Source: Arthrobacter hankyongi (GTDB taxonomy: Bacteria; Actinomycetota; Actinomycetes; Actinomycetales; Micrococcaceae). Taken from it: a stretch of DNA of 64,000 nucleotides. The position numbers and the translations under genes were made by a program. Shown piece by piece: positions 53,051 through 61,080 of the stretch. How positions within the stretch are numbered: position 1 is the first letter of the stretch; each line of letters begins with the position of its first letter. The notes under the pieces were generated by a model. That model worked only from the letters and a program-made list of their open reading frames with translations, was not told where the DNA came from and did not search any database. The DNA lies in the NCBI RefSeq assembly GCF_022012395.1, contig NZ_JAKLTQ010000004.1:62001-126000 (forward strand). The letters are read 5' to 3'.

Positions 53051-54409
53051 GTGCCCCTCCATTCCACCCCTAACGTCCAGTCCATGGAGTCCGGCCGGGG
53101 CCTGAACCGCCGCATCCTGGCCCTGGCCGTACCGGCCTTCGGCGCGCTCATCGCCGAGCCGCTGTTCCTGCTCGCGGATTCGGCCATCGTCGGTCATCTG
53201 GGCGTGGCCGAACTGGCCGGCGTCGGGCTGGCGGCCACGGTGGTGCAGACCGCCGTCGGGCTGATGATCTTCCTTGCCTACTCCACCACGCCCGCCGTCG
53301 CCCGGCTGCTGGGCGCCGGGCGGATGCCCGCCGCGCTCGCCGCCGGCCGGGACGGGATCTGGCTGGCGGTGCTGATCGGCGTCGTGCTGTCGGTGGCAGG
53401 CTGGATCTGGGCGCCGCAGCTGACCGCGGCGATGGGTGCCGCGGGCGAGGTCCAGGTCTTCGCGGTGGATTATCTGCGCTGGTCCATGCCGGGGCTGACC
53501 GCGATGCTGCTGGTGCTCGCGGCCACCGGGGTGCTCCGCGGGCTGCAGGACACCCGCACGCCGCTGGTGGTCGCCGGGGCCGGCTTCCTGCTCAATATCG
53601 GCCTGAACCTGCTGCTGGTCTACGGACTGGACATGTCGGTGGCCGGGTCCGCGCTGGGCACCAGCCTGGCCCAGTGGGGGATGGCGGCGGTGTACCTGGC
53701 TATCCTGTACCGGCTCGCAGCCAAGTACGGCGTGCCGCTGCGGCCCCGCTGGGCCGGCATCCGGGGCACCGCTCACGTGGGCTCCTGGCTGATGCTGCGG
53801 ACGCTGTCCATGCGCCTGGCCCTGCTGGCCACGGTGTTTGTGGCCGCGTCGCAGGGCGAGGTCAGCCTGGCCGGGCACCAGCTGGTGATGACGATGTACA
53901 GCTTCCTGGCCTTCGCGCTGGACGCCATTGCCATCGCTGCCCAGGCGCTGATCGGCAAGGAACTGGGGGCCGCGCACACCGCCGTTGCCCATGCGCTCAC
54001 CCGCCGGATGATCCTCTGGGGCTTGGGCTTCGGGGTGGTGACCGGCGGGCTGCTCGCCGCCGTGGCGCCGTCGGCCGGCTGGCTGTTCACCTCCGACCCC
54101 GCGGTGGTGGAGGCCGTCACCGCGGGCCTGTGGCTGTTGGCGGCCAGCCAGCCGGTCTGCGGCTTTGTCTTCGTGCTGGACGGCGTGCTGATCGGTGCCG
54201 GGGACGCGAAGTACCTGGCCGTGGCGGGCGTGCTGAACCTGCTGGCGTATATACCGCTGCTGGCATGGGTCCACGCCGCGCAGCTGACCGGTGGAACCGG
54301 GCTGGCCTGGCTGTGGGCGGCCTTCGCCCTCGGCTACACCTCGGCCCGTGCGGCCACCCTAGGCTGGCGGGTCCGCACCGACGCCTGGATGGTCACCGGC
54401 GCCCACTAA
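53051..54409 (+). CDS. MATE-family efflux transporter (DinF-like)
   Basis: A 452-residue, 12-helix MATE protein. RRILALAVPAFGALIAEPLF and SAIVGHLGVAELAGVGLAATV in the first two helices are characteristic, as is VLRGLQDTRTPLVVAGAGFL near residue 165. The GTG at 53051 or an ATG at 53084 may be the start. Probably exports cationic drugs or metabolites with sodium or protons. The next gene begins ten bases after the stop. Confidence 0.9.
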   Translation: MPLHSTPNVQSMESGRGLNRRILALAVPAFGALIAEPLFLLADSAIVGHLGVAELAGVGLAATVVQTAVGLMIFLAYSTTPAVARLLGAGRMPAALAAGRDGIWLAVLIGVVLSVAGWIWAPQLTAAMGAAGEVQVFAVDYLRWSMPGLTAMLLVLAATGVLRGLQDTRTPLVVAGAGFLLNIGLNLLLVYGLDMSVAGSALGTSLAQWGMAAVYLAILYRLAAKYGVPLRPRWAGIRGTAHVGSWLMLRTLSMRLALLATVFVAASQGEVSLAGHQLVMTMYSFLAFALDAIAIAAQALIGKELGAAHTAVAHALTRRMILWGLGFGVVTGGLLAAVAPSAGWLFTSDPAVVEAVTAGLWLLAASQPVCGFVFVLDGVLIGAGDAKYLAVAGVLNLLAYIPLLAWVHAAQLTGGTGLAWLWAAFALGYTSARAATLGWRVRTDAWMVTGAH

Positions 54410-54419
54410 ACTCTCTACC

Positions 54420-54992
54420 GTGAGCATTTCCCCAACCGCCCAAGCTGCCGCCTTCTGGCAGCCCACTCTGTTCCGAGCCGCCGTCGCCGCCGTTTTCGGC
54501 GCGGTCTCCATTTTCTGGCAGGAACCGGCGCAGGGCCCGGCGTCGCTCGCCGTGGCGGCCTTCCTGCTGCTGACCGGCGTATCGGTCTGGCTGCTGGCGC
54601 GGCGGCCGGAGGCGGCGCCGCAGCGCCGGCTGCTCGGCGCGGCGGCCGCAGTGTTGGCGGTGGCAGGTGCGCTCGTGCTGTTCTTTCCTACACCCGCGGC
54701 CCTGGCGTGGCTGGCGGCGGCCGGGCTTGTGCTCTCCGGAGCCGTGGAGCTGCTGCTGTGGTGGCGCAGCAGGACGCAGGAAGCGGCCCGCAGCGTGTTG
54801 GCCAAGGACTGGCTGATTACCGGTGCGGTGGCCGTGGGCTTCGGCGCCGCCCTGCCGTTCTTCGTGCCGCTGGGCGCGCACGCCCTGCTCGGCGTGGCCG
54901 GCGGCGCGGCGATTATCACCGCCGTCGTGCTGTTCATTGCCGCCCTGAGCTACCGCCACGACGCGGTCCGGACGGGCTCCGTCCGACCCTAG
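54420..54992 (+). CDS. Hypothetical membrane protein
   Basis: A 190-residue protein with six hydrophobic helices (including FLLLTGVSVWLLA, LLGAAAAVLAVAGALVLFF, LAAAGLVLSGAVELLLWWRS, ITGAVAVGFGAALPFFVPLG, AAIITAVVLFIAALSY). GTG start ten bases after the MATE gene suggests cotranscription. It resembles the HdeD-like six-helix membrane proteins in layout, but I cannot confirm the family. Confidence 0.65.
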   Translation: MSISPTAQAAAFWQPTLFRAAVAAVFGAVSIFWQEPAQGPASLAVAAFLLLTGVSVWLLARRPEAAPQRRLLGAAAAVLAVAGALVLFFPTPAALAWLAAAGLVLSGAVELLLWWRSRTQEAARSVLAKDWLITGAVAVGFGAALPFFVPLGAHALLGVAGGAAIITAVVLFIAALSYRHDAVRTGSVRP

Positions 54993-55072
54993 CCGCGGCA
55001 GCCCGGACGGACAGCGGTCTGCGGCAGGTAGACTGGATGGGGACTTTGAGCAGTAACCAGGAGGAAACCACG

Positions 55073-55456
55073 GTGGCGAAGAATGCGTCAGGACGCCCGA
55101 ACGAGCCGCGGGTGTCGGTCAAGGCGCCCCTCATTTTTGCCGCGGTGCTAGGTGTCATCGCCGGTTTCTTCACCATGATCTTCTCCACCGGCGGCGCCTC
55201 CAAAGCGCTGCGCTGGGACCTGGGACTGACTGCGGCCGGTATTGCCTTCATTGCGTCCCTGCTGGTGGTGGCCGTCCTGACCATGTCCACCAAGGAGAAT
55301 CCGAACCATCTGAGCGAAGGCTCCGGGATCCACCGGGTTTCCTCCAAGATTCCGGGCGGTGCCGGATCGGTCAAGCCGGGCGCTCCCGTGCCGCCCGAGC
55401 CGGATGCCGGCCCCCGGGACGGGGAGCCCGACGACGGCGCCTCACCGCGCCGCTGA
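55073..55456 (+). CDS. Hypothetical two-helix membrane protein
   Basis: A 127-residue protein with two hydrophobic segments (APLIFAAVLGVIAGFFTMIF; LGLTAAGIAFIASLLVVAVL) and a polar, proline-rich C-terminal tail. AGGAGG stands eight bases before the GTG. Conserved-looking MSTKENPNHLSEGSGIHR follows the second helix. No family recognised, but codon use and ribosome site support a real gene. Confidence 0.75.
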   Translation: MAKNASGRPNEPRVSVKAPLIFAAVLGVIAGFFTMIFSTGGASKALRWDLGLTAAGIAFIASLLVVAVLTMSTKENPNHLSEGSGIHRVSSKIPGGAGSVKPGAPVPPEPDAGPRDGEPDDGASPRR

Positions 55457-55521
55457 TCCTCGCCGATCCGGCGCCGCGGCCGGGGCACCGGGCGCGCGGG
55501 CGGCCTTCAGGCCTTCAGGCC

Positions 55522-56076
55522 TCAGGCGCTCCGGACTGCGGCGTGCTTGCGCGCCCGGTACGCGGCCACGTGCGTGCGGTTGGCGCAGTTGCCGGTGTCG
55601 CAAAAGCGCTTGGACCGGTTGCGCGACAGGTCCACCAGTACCGCGTCGCAGTCGTCGGCCGCGCAGAGCTGCAGCCGGTCCAGTTCCTTTTCGCGGATCA
55701 CGTCCACCAGAGCCATCGCGGCCTCGACGGCGAGCCGGACATCAACCGGGGCCTCCGGGGTGGTGGCATGCAGGTGGTAGTCCCAATGGTCGTGCTTGAC
55801 CAACTGGGGGAGCGCCCGGGCCTCGCGCAGGATCGCGTTGGCCAGTTCCACGGCATCGTCCTCGCTGGCGGCCCAGGCTGACCGGAGCCGCGGCCGCAAG
55901 TCCTTTACGGCCTGCAGTTCGTCCTCCGTGTGCGTCCGGGAACCGGTGAATTCGATCATGTCGAGGAATCCGTCCAGGTCCGCCGGAGTGCGCAGTTCGT
56001 CCGATCCATGCGCGGCCGTGTTGATCAGTTTCGCCATGTCCACGAGGGATTGCTCGGTGTCATAGGCAAACGTCAT
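55522..56076 (-). CDS. CGNR zinc-finger (ABATE-type) regulator
   Basis: A 184-residue protein: N-terminal ABATE domain (SLVDMAKLINTAAHG, ELRTPADLDGFLDM) and a C-terminal zinc finger LCAADDCDAVLVDLSRN-RSKRFCDTGNCANRTHVAAYRARK. The four cysteines are present, but the CGNR signature is changed to CANR. It is divergent from an EamA transporter gene; inverted repeats at 56103-56137 lie between them, so it probably regulates the transporter. Confidence 0.9.
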   Translation of the reverse strand: MTFAYDTEQSLVDMAKLINTAAHGSDELRTPADLDGFLDMIEFTGSRTHTEDELQAVKDLRPRLRSAWAASEDDAVELANAILREARALPQLVKHDHWDYHLHATTPEAPVDVRLAVEAAMALVDVIREKELDRLQLCAADDCDAVLVDLSRNRSKRFCDTGNCANRTHVAAYRARKHAAVRSA

Positions 56077-56102
56077 TTTGACTCCTGACGTCCTTCGAAA
56101 TA

Positions 56103-56137
56103 ATGTCAGTAGTATACTTGTGGGTTATTCCTGACAT
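56103..56137. promoter_or_regulatory. Inverted repeat between CGNR regulator and EamA transporter
   Basis: ATGTCAG (56103-56109) and CTGACAT (56131-56137) are exact complements with 21 bp between. AGTATACT lies inside the interval. This is a likely operator for the CGNR regulator. Confidence 0.5.
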
Positions 56138-56228
56138 GCCTGCCGCCTCCTGTGACGTACGGCGGTTCCCGCCGCTGCGGCCGCCAGGATCCCCCGCGCC
56201 GCCGTTTCATTGTGTTCAGGGGTTATCT

Positions 56229-57359
56229 ATGCGTTCTTCCACGGATGCCGCCGCCCTCCGCCCGCCGCGCAGCCTGGCCCAGCCCGGAGTGTCCGGTGTG
56301 TGGATTGCGCTGGCCTCGTCGGCAGTCTTCGGGCTCTCCGGCTCTTTTGCCAAATCACTGCTGGAAGCCGGCTGGACGCCCGGCGCCGCCGTCGCCGTCC
56401 GAATGCTGGGTGCCGCACTGCTGCTGCTGGTGCCCGCCCTGGTGCTGCTGCGCGGCCGCTGGTCCACGCTGCGCAGCAACTGGCGGACCATCGTGCTCTT
56501 TGGACTATTCGGTGTGGCCGGCTGCCAGCTCTTCTACTTCAACGCCGTATCCACACTGTCGGTGGGGGTGGCGCTGCTGCTGGAGTACCTGGCTCCGGTG
56601 CTGATCGTGCTGTGGCTGTGGATTTCCACCCGGCGCACTCCGCGCACCGCCACCATCGCAGGGTCGCTGCTGTCCCTCGCAGGCCTGGTGCTGGTGCTCG
56701 ACGTCGCCGGCGGCATGAAGCTCGACGTCGGCGGGGTCCTGTGGGGCCTGGGTGCTGCGGTCTGCCTGGTCGTCTACTTCTTTATCACCGCCAAGCAGAA
56801 CGACGGCCTGCCGCCGCTGGTGCTCGCCGCCGGCGGCATGCTGGTGGGTGGGGCGACCATGCTGCTGCTCGGCGCCGTCCGCGTCCTGCCCATGCAGTTC
56901 AGCCTGGCCGACAGCCAGTTGGCCGCCTGGCCTACACCCTGGTGGGTCCCGCTGGCCGGGCTGATTGTATTTTCCACGGTGCTGGCCTACGTCAGCGGCA
57001 TCATGGCCGCTCGTGCCCTCGGCTCGACGGTGGCTTCGTTCGTATCCCTGACCGAGGTGCTCTTCGCCGTGCTCTGGGCCTGGCTGCTGCTGGGCGAACT
57101 GCCCGCGGGCATCCAGCTCACCGGCGGCGCCCTGATCGTGGCCGGGGTGCTGCTGGTGCGCCTCGACGAACTGCGTCCCCCGCGCGCCCGTGCCTCGCGT
57201 ACGCCGTCGCCGGCCGCGCCGTCGTCTGCTGTGCCGTCGCCCGCTGCGCCGTCGATCGTGCCTGTTCCCGCCGTGTCTGTGCCTGAGCCGGCCGCGCCCG
57301 CCGCGCCGTCGGCCGCGCACGGGCCCCGGGTGGCGGCGAAAGCCGGGCCGGCTGGCTAG
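56229..57359 (+). CDS. EamA/RhaT-family DMT transporter
   Basis: A 376-residue, ten-helix drug/metabolite transporter with two EamA repeats: ALASSAVFGLSGSFAKSLLE ... LLLEYLAPVLIVLWLW and VLWGLGAAVCLVVYFFITAK ... EVLFAVLWAWLLLGELP. AGGGG precedes the ATG at 56229; the frame is open from 56103. The C-terminal 65 residues are an unusual Pro/Ala/Ser/Val low-complexity tail. Divergent from the CGNR regulator, which probably controls it. Confidence 0.9.
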   Translation: MRSSTDAAALRPPRSLAQPGVSGVWIALASSAVFGLSGSFAKSLLEAGWTPGAAVAVRMLGAALLLLVPALVLLRGRWSTLRSNWRTIVLFGLFGVAGCQLFYFNAVSTLSVGVALLLEYLAPVLIVLWLWISTRRTPRTATIAGSLLSLAGLVLVLDVAGGMKLDVGGVLWGLGAAVCLVVYFFITAKQNDGLPPLVLAAGGMLVGGATMLLLGAVRVLPMQFSLADSQLAAWPTPWWVPLAGLIVFSTVLAYVSGIMAARALGSTVASFVSLTEVLFAVLWAWLLLGELPAGIQLTGGALIVAGVLLVRLDELRPPRARASRTPSPAAPSSAVPSPAAPSIVPVPAVSVPEPAAPAAPSAAHGPRVAAKAGPAG

Positions 57360-57515
57360 CGGCGGCAGGTGTGGAGGCCATGGACCGGGCGGCAATGCCC
57401 GGCCCATGGCGTATCCGGGAGCCTTTTCGCAGCGGCCGCACCGGCCTGCCCCTGTGATTTGCGTCCCAGACTATGGCCAGCGACACATTGAGGCGTAATC
57501 CGCATCATATAGTGG

Positions 57516-57534
57516 TTGACCGAACGGTCGGTCC
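57516..57534 (+). promoter_or_regulatory. TetR-type operator overlapping a -35 box
   Basis: GACCGAACGGTC (57518-57529) has 5-bp arms around two bases, followed by GGTC. It fits the ACCG-N2-CGGT pattern of many TetR sites and overlaps TTGACC (57516-57521). No tetR gene is adjacent. Confidence 0.5.
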
Positions 57535-57606
57535 GCACACCTGTTCGTCATTCGAACAATCGTGCCGGGCGCGGCTGCCGTGGCAAGCAACACAGTGAGG
57601 CACCCT

Positions 57607-58965
57607 ATGGACATCAAGGCGCGCATCGAGGCGTCACCAATGAAGCGTGTGCAGGTCGGCGTCATCGCCATCTGCATGGCGCTGTACATGATCGACGGCT
57701 TCGACGTACTGGTCATGGCGTTCAGCGCCAATGCCGTCATGGAGCACTGGGCCCTGAGCGCTTCCGAACTGGGCGTGCTGCTGAGCGCGGCGCTGGTGGG
57801 CATGGCCATCGGTTCCATTTTTGTCTCCAGCATCTCGGACATCATCGGCCGGCAGCGGACGCTGCTGATTGGTGCGGTCATCGTCGCGCTGGGCATGCTC
57901 GGCTCCGCGTTTACCCCCAGCTACGAGGTGCTGGTGGCCCTGCGCTTCATCACCGGACTCGCCGTGGGCACCCTGCAGGCTACCGCCAATGTGCTGGCCT
58001 CCGAGTTCTCCAATGCCAAGCGCCGCTCGACTGCCCTGGCCATCGTCAGCATCGGCCAGCCGATCGGCGGCGTCGTCGGCGGCATTATTACCGGCATGTT
58101 GATCCAGGCCTTCAGCTGGCATGCAGCGTTCATTTTCGGTGCCATCATCACCGCCGTCATGATCCCGCTCATCCTGTTCGCCGTCCCGGAGTCGGTGGAC
58201 TTCCTGCTGGCCCGCCGCCCGTCCGGCGCCCTGCCGCGGGTGAACAAGGTGCTGCGCCGGATGGATCAGCCGGCGGTGGCCGAGCTGCCCGCAGCTGCCC
58301 CGGTAGCGGCAAAGAAGAAGTCCCGCTTCGCGGATGTGCTCACCGGCGCCAACGCCCGGCGGACCATCCTGATTTCGCTCACCTACTTCGTCCTGATGGC
58401 CAGCTTCTACTTCGCCAACTCCTGGACCCCCAAGCTGGTCACCGCCAGCGGCTTCAGCCAGCAGGACGGCATTAACGCAGGCGTGCTGTTCAGCGTCGGG
58501 GCCATCGTCGGCGCCGTGGTGCTGGGCTTCTTCGGGGCGCGCTTCCCGATGCGCAAGGTGCTCGCGGTGTTCTTTGTCCTCGGCGGCCTGACCTTCGGCG
58601 CGTTCTCGCTGTCCACCGGCTCGCTGGCCGGAGCGCTGTTCGCCGCCTTCCTGGTCGGCTTCGGCTCCAATGCGCCGATTGCCGGCATGCTCGCGATCAG
58701 CCCGACCTACTACACCTCCGAGGTGCGCGGCACCGCCCTCGGCCTGGTCATCGGCATGGGCCGGGTGGGTGCCATTGCCTCCCCGATCATCGCCGGGACC
58801 CTGATGGACGGCGGCTGGGCGCCGACGGACCTGTACTTCCTGTTCATCGTCCCGATGCTGATCGGCGCCGTGTTCATCTCCATGCTCGGCAAGCCGGTGC
58901 TGGGCGCCCCGGCGACGGCGGCCGATAAGACGGTGCCGGAGCGCGAGTCCGTGGACGCGAAGTAG
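57607..58965 (+). CDS. MFS transporter of the aromatic acid:H+ symporter (AAHS) type
   Basis: A 452-residue, 12-helix MFS protein. Helix 1 has the AAHS signature MIDGFDVLVMAFSANAVMEHW, the 2-3 loop SSISDIIGRQRTLLIGAVIV, and the 4-5 region ATANVLASEFSNAKRRSTAL. Members import aromatic acids such as benzoate or hydroxybenzoates. GAGG precedes the ATG at 57607. A TetR-type site lies 75 bp upstream and an intrinsic terminator follows. No aromatic-degradation genes are near, so the substrate is open. Confidence 0.9.
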   Translation: MDIKARIEASPMKRVQVGVIAICMALYMIDGFDVLVMAFSANAVMEHWALSASELGVLLSAALVGMAIGSIFVSSISDIIGRQRTLLIGAVIVALGMLGSAFTPSYEVLVALRFITGLAVGTLQATANVLASEFSNAKRRSTALAIVSIGQPIGGVVGGIITGMLIQAFSWHAAFIFGAIITAVMIPLILFAVPESVDFLLARRPSGALPRVNKVLRRMDQPAVAELPAAAPVAAKKKSRFADVLTGANARRTILISLTYFVLMASFYFANSWTPKLVTASGFSQQDGINAGVLFSVGAIVGAVVLGFFGARFPMRKVLAVFFVLGGLTFGAFSLSTGSLAGALFAAFLVGFGSNAPIAGMLAISPTYYTSEVRGTALGLVIGMGRVGAIASPIIAGTLMDGGWAPTDLYFLFIVPMLIGAVFISMLGKPVLGAPATAADKTVPERESVDAK

Positions 58966-58982
58966 CCTTCCGGGCAGTCCGG

Positions 58983-59035
58983 GGCAGCGGCGGGGTCCGG
59001 CTTTAGGCCGGGTCCCGCCGCTGCCTGTTTTGCTA
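58983..59035 (+). terminator. Intrinsic terminator
   Basis: GGCAGCGGCGGG (58983-58994) pairs with CCCGCCGCTGCC (59014-59025), with CCGG/CCGG inside the loop, followed by TGTTTTGCT. It lies 17 bp after the AAHS transporter stop. Confidence 0.75.
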
Positions 59036-59113
59036 TCGCTGTTTCTGCGGCGGATCCGCGCGGGCTGCTCCGGACGGAACCAAATTGTCGGAACCGGCCG
59101 ATAACGTACAGCC

Positions 59114-60637
59114 ATGGACGGAGGCCAGCGTGAATACCTGCTCCCCGAGGAGGGGGACAGGTCCGTGCTGGAGCTTTGCGTCCACAAGCTGCTGTTGGAT
59201 GCCTGGGCCGGGCAGCTGAACCTGCCAACCGAGGCGCCGGCGGCAGAGCAGTTCCGGCCTGCCCTGGCGGCCGACGGCGATCCCGTGACTCCTGTCGCGC
59301 AACTGGCCGCGCAGGTCGCGGACAGCCGCATCGCCGGCCTGGGGGACGCGGAAATCATCGACTTCCTCAAGGCCACCGGACGCCTGCAGTCCATGGTGCA
59401 GTCCCTGATGGTGCAGGCCCTGCACCGGTTCACGCAGCTGCGCCCGGCTGCAGGTGCCGAGGCCGGGGCCGTCGACGGGTTCTCCCGCTTCGCGGCCGGG
59501 GAAATCGCCGTCGCCTTGGGCCTGGGCGATGCCGAGGCCCGGAAGAACCTGGCCGATGCCGCCCAGATCTGCACCCATTTGCCGGCCACCGCGGCCGCCA
59601 TGGCCGCCGGCGAGCTGGACCTGGCCCGTGCCGCGGCCATCGCCCGCGGCTCCGCCGACCTGCCCGTGGAGCTCCTGCCGGACTTCGAGCAGGCCGTGGT
59701 CCCGGAGGCCGGCACCATTACCCGCCAAGGTGTTGAGGCCCGCTGCCGTACGGCCCGGCACCACCTTCATCCCGAACCGCTGGAAGAACGCCACCGGCGC
59801 GCCAACGAGTCCCGGGACGTCAGGCTCGTTCCCCAGGATGATGGCATGGCCGAACTCTGGATCCGTACCAGCGCGGACAAGGCCTGCCTGATCTACCACC
59901 GCGTCCAGACCCTGGCCCGTTCACTGCAGGGACCGGAGGAGGCCCGGACCCTGCCACAGCTGCGGGCCGATGTAATCACCGACCTGCTGACCGGCTCGGC
60001 CGCGCCCGGGCAGGCCTTGGGCGGCACCCCGGACAACTGTGCCGGGACCGGTACGGTGGTGATCACCGGCGTCGCGGTGACCTTGCCGCTGGCGACAGCC
60101 GCCGGCCTGGGCAGTGAACCCGGGGATCTCGCCGGGTACGGGCCCATCCCCGCGGAACAGGCGAGGGAACTGGCCGCCCTGGCCAAGTCCTGGCTTCCCG
60201 TCCTGACCGACGGCAACGGACAGGCCATTGCCGCTGCGGCAAACCTGCGTATCCCGCCCGGATGGCTCAAACGCCTGGTCCGGCTGCGCGACCGCCACTG
60301 TCGCTTCCCCGGCTGCCGCCGGGTCGCCGCACACTGCGAGATCGACCATGTCACCGAGTGGGAAGCCGGCGGGAAAACCGTCTTCGGGAACCTGCAGTGC
60401 CTCTGCGAAGCCCACCATGCGGCAAAGCAGCACGGCGGGTGGCGGGCCAGGCCCGGGCCGGGTGGCCACATCCACTGGACGGCGCGCACCGGCCACCGCT
60501 ACACCACAAAGCCCGACGACGGTTGGGGCGTCGCGCTGCCGTCCGCGGGGGATGCCTCGGGTCCGGGTCCGGCAGCGGGCCCGGCCACCGGTCCGGCCGC
60601 GGGGGATGCCGGCCCGGACGAACCGCCGCCGTTCTGA
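59114..60637 (+). CDS. DUF222/HNH endonuclease-domain (13E12 repeat family) protein
   Basis: A 507-residue protein of the actinobacterial 13E12 family. A helical DUF222 region (LQSMVQSLMVQALHRF, EIAVALGLGDAEARKNLADA, TAAAMAAGELDLARAAAIA) is followed by an HNH module: RDRHCRFPGCRRVAAHCEID, then HVTEW and NLQCLCEAHHAAKQ. The His residues and paired cysteines of the nuclease fold are present. Such genes occur in many copies in actinobacterial genomes, partly as repeats; a biological role is not established. Confidence 0.92.
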   Translation: MDGGQREYLLPEEGDRSVLELCVHKLLLDAWAGQLNLPTEAPAAEQFRPALAADGDPVTPVAQLAAQVADSRIAGLGDAEIIDFLKATGRLQSMVQSLMVQALHRFTQLRPAAGAEAGAVDGFSRFAAGEIAVALGLGDAEARKNLADAAQICTHLPATAAAMAAGELDLARAAAIARGSADLPVELLPDFEQAVVPEAGTITRQGVEARCRTARHHLHPEPLEERHRRANESRDVRLVPQDDGMAELWIRTSADKACLIYHRVQTLARSLQGPEEARTLPQLRADVITDLLTGSAAPGQALGGTPDNCAGTGTVVITGVAVTLPLATAAGLGSEPGDLAGYGPIPAEQARELAALAKSWLPVLTDGNGQAIAAAANLRIPPGWLKRLVRLRDRHCRFPGCRRVAAHCEIDHVTEWEAGGKTVFGNLQCLCEAHHAAKQHGGWRARPGPGGHIHWTARTGHRYTTKPDDGWGVALPSAGDASGPGPAAGPATGPAAGDAGPDEPPPF

Positions 60638-60672
60638 CCCGGGTGCCCCAGCGGGTGCGTCATCAGCAGGTG

Positions 60673-60702
60673 TGCCATTGTCCCCGGCCGGGGACAATGG
60701 CA
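60673..60702. promoter_or_regulatory. Perfect 30-bp palindrome before the DUF2277 gene
   Basis: TGCCATTGTCCCCGG followed directly by CCGGGGACAATGGCA; all 15 pairs match and there is no spacer. It lies 35 bp after the HNH gene stop and 29 bp before the next ATG. Either an operator or, as RNA, a terminator without U-tract. Confidence 0.65.
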
Positions 60703-60731
60703 GTGGGAATCGACTCCGGAAGGAAGACGCC

Positions 60732-61007
60732 ATGTGCCGCAACATCCGACAGCTGTACAACTTCGAGCCGGCCGCGACCAGCGCCGAGGTCGAGGCCGCC
60801 GCCCTGCAGTATGTCCGCAAGGTCAGCGGCAGCACCAAGCCGTCCAAGGCCAACGAGGCTGCCTTCAACGAAGCAGTGCACGAAATCGCGCACATCACGC
60901 AGCACTTGCTGGACTCGCTGGTGACCACCGCCCCGGCCAAGAACCGGGACGAGGAGGCCGCCAAGGCCCGGGCCCGGTCGCTGGCCCGTTTCGGAGCCGC
61001 AGGTTAG
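60732..61007 (+). CDS. DUF2277 family protein
   Basis: A 91-residue conserved protein. It begins MCRNIRQLYNFEPAATSAEV and has LQYVRKVSGSTKPSKANEAAF and HLLDSLVTTAPAKNRDEEA, matching the DUF2277 family well. GGAAGGAAG precedes the ATG. Function unknown. It sits between the HNH gene and the convergent copA gene, behind a perfect 30-bp palindrome. Confidence 0.9.
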   Translation: MCRNIRQLYNFEPAATSAEVEAAALQYVRKVSGSTKPSKANEAAFNEAVHEIAHITQHLLDSLVTTAPAKNRDEEAAKARARSLARFGAAG

Positions 61008-61080
61008 CACCGCTCCCTCGGCCCTGCCGAGTCAGGCAGGTGCAGGCCCGGCCGGTTCAGGCCTGATACCCGGCCAGGTT

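Noticed and set aside
55500-55525. Tandem CCTTCAGG repeats near the end of the CGNR gene
   Set aside because: Only two and a half short units; too little to call a repeat element or terminator.
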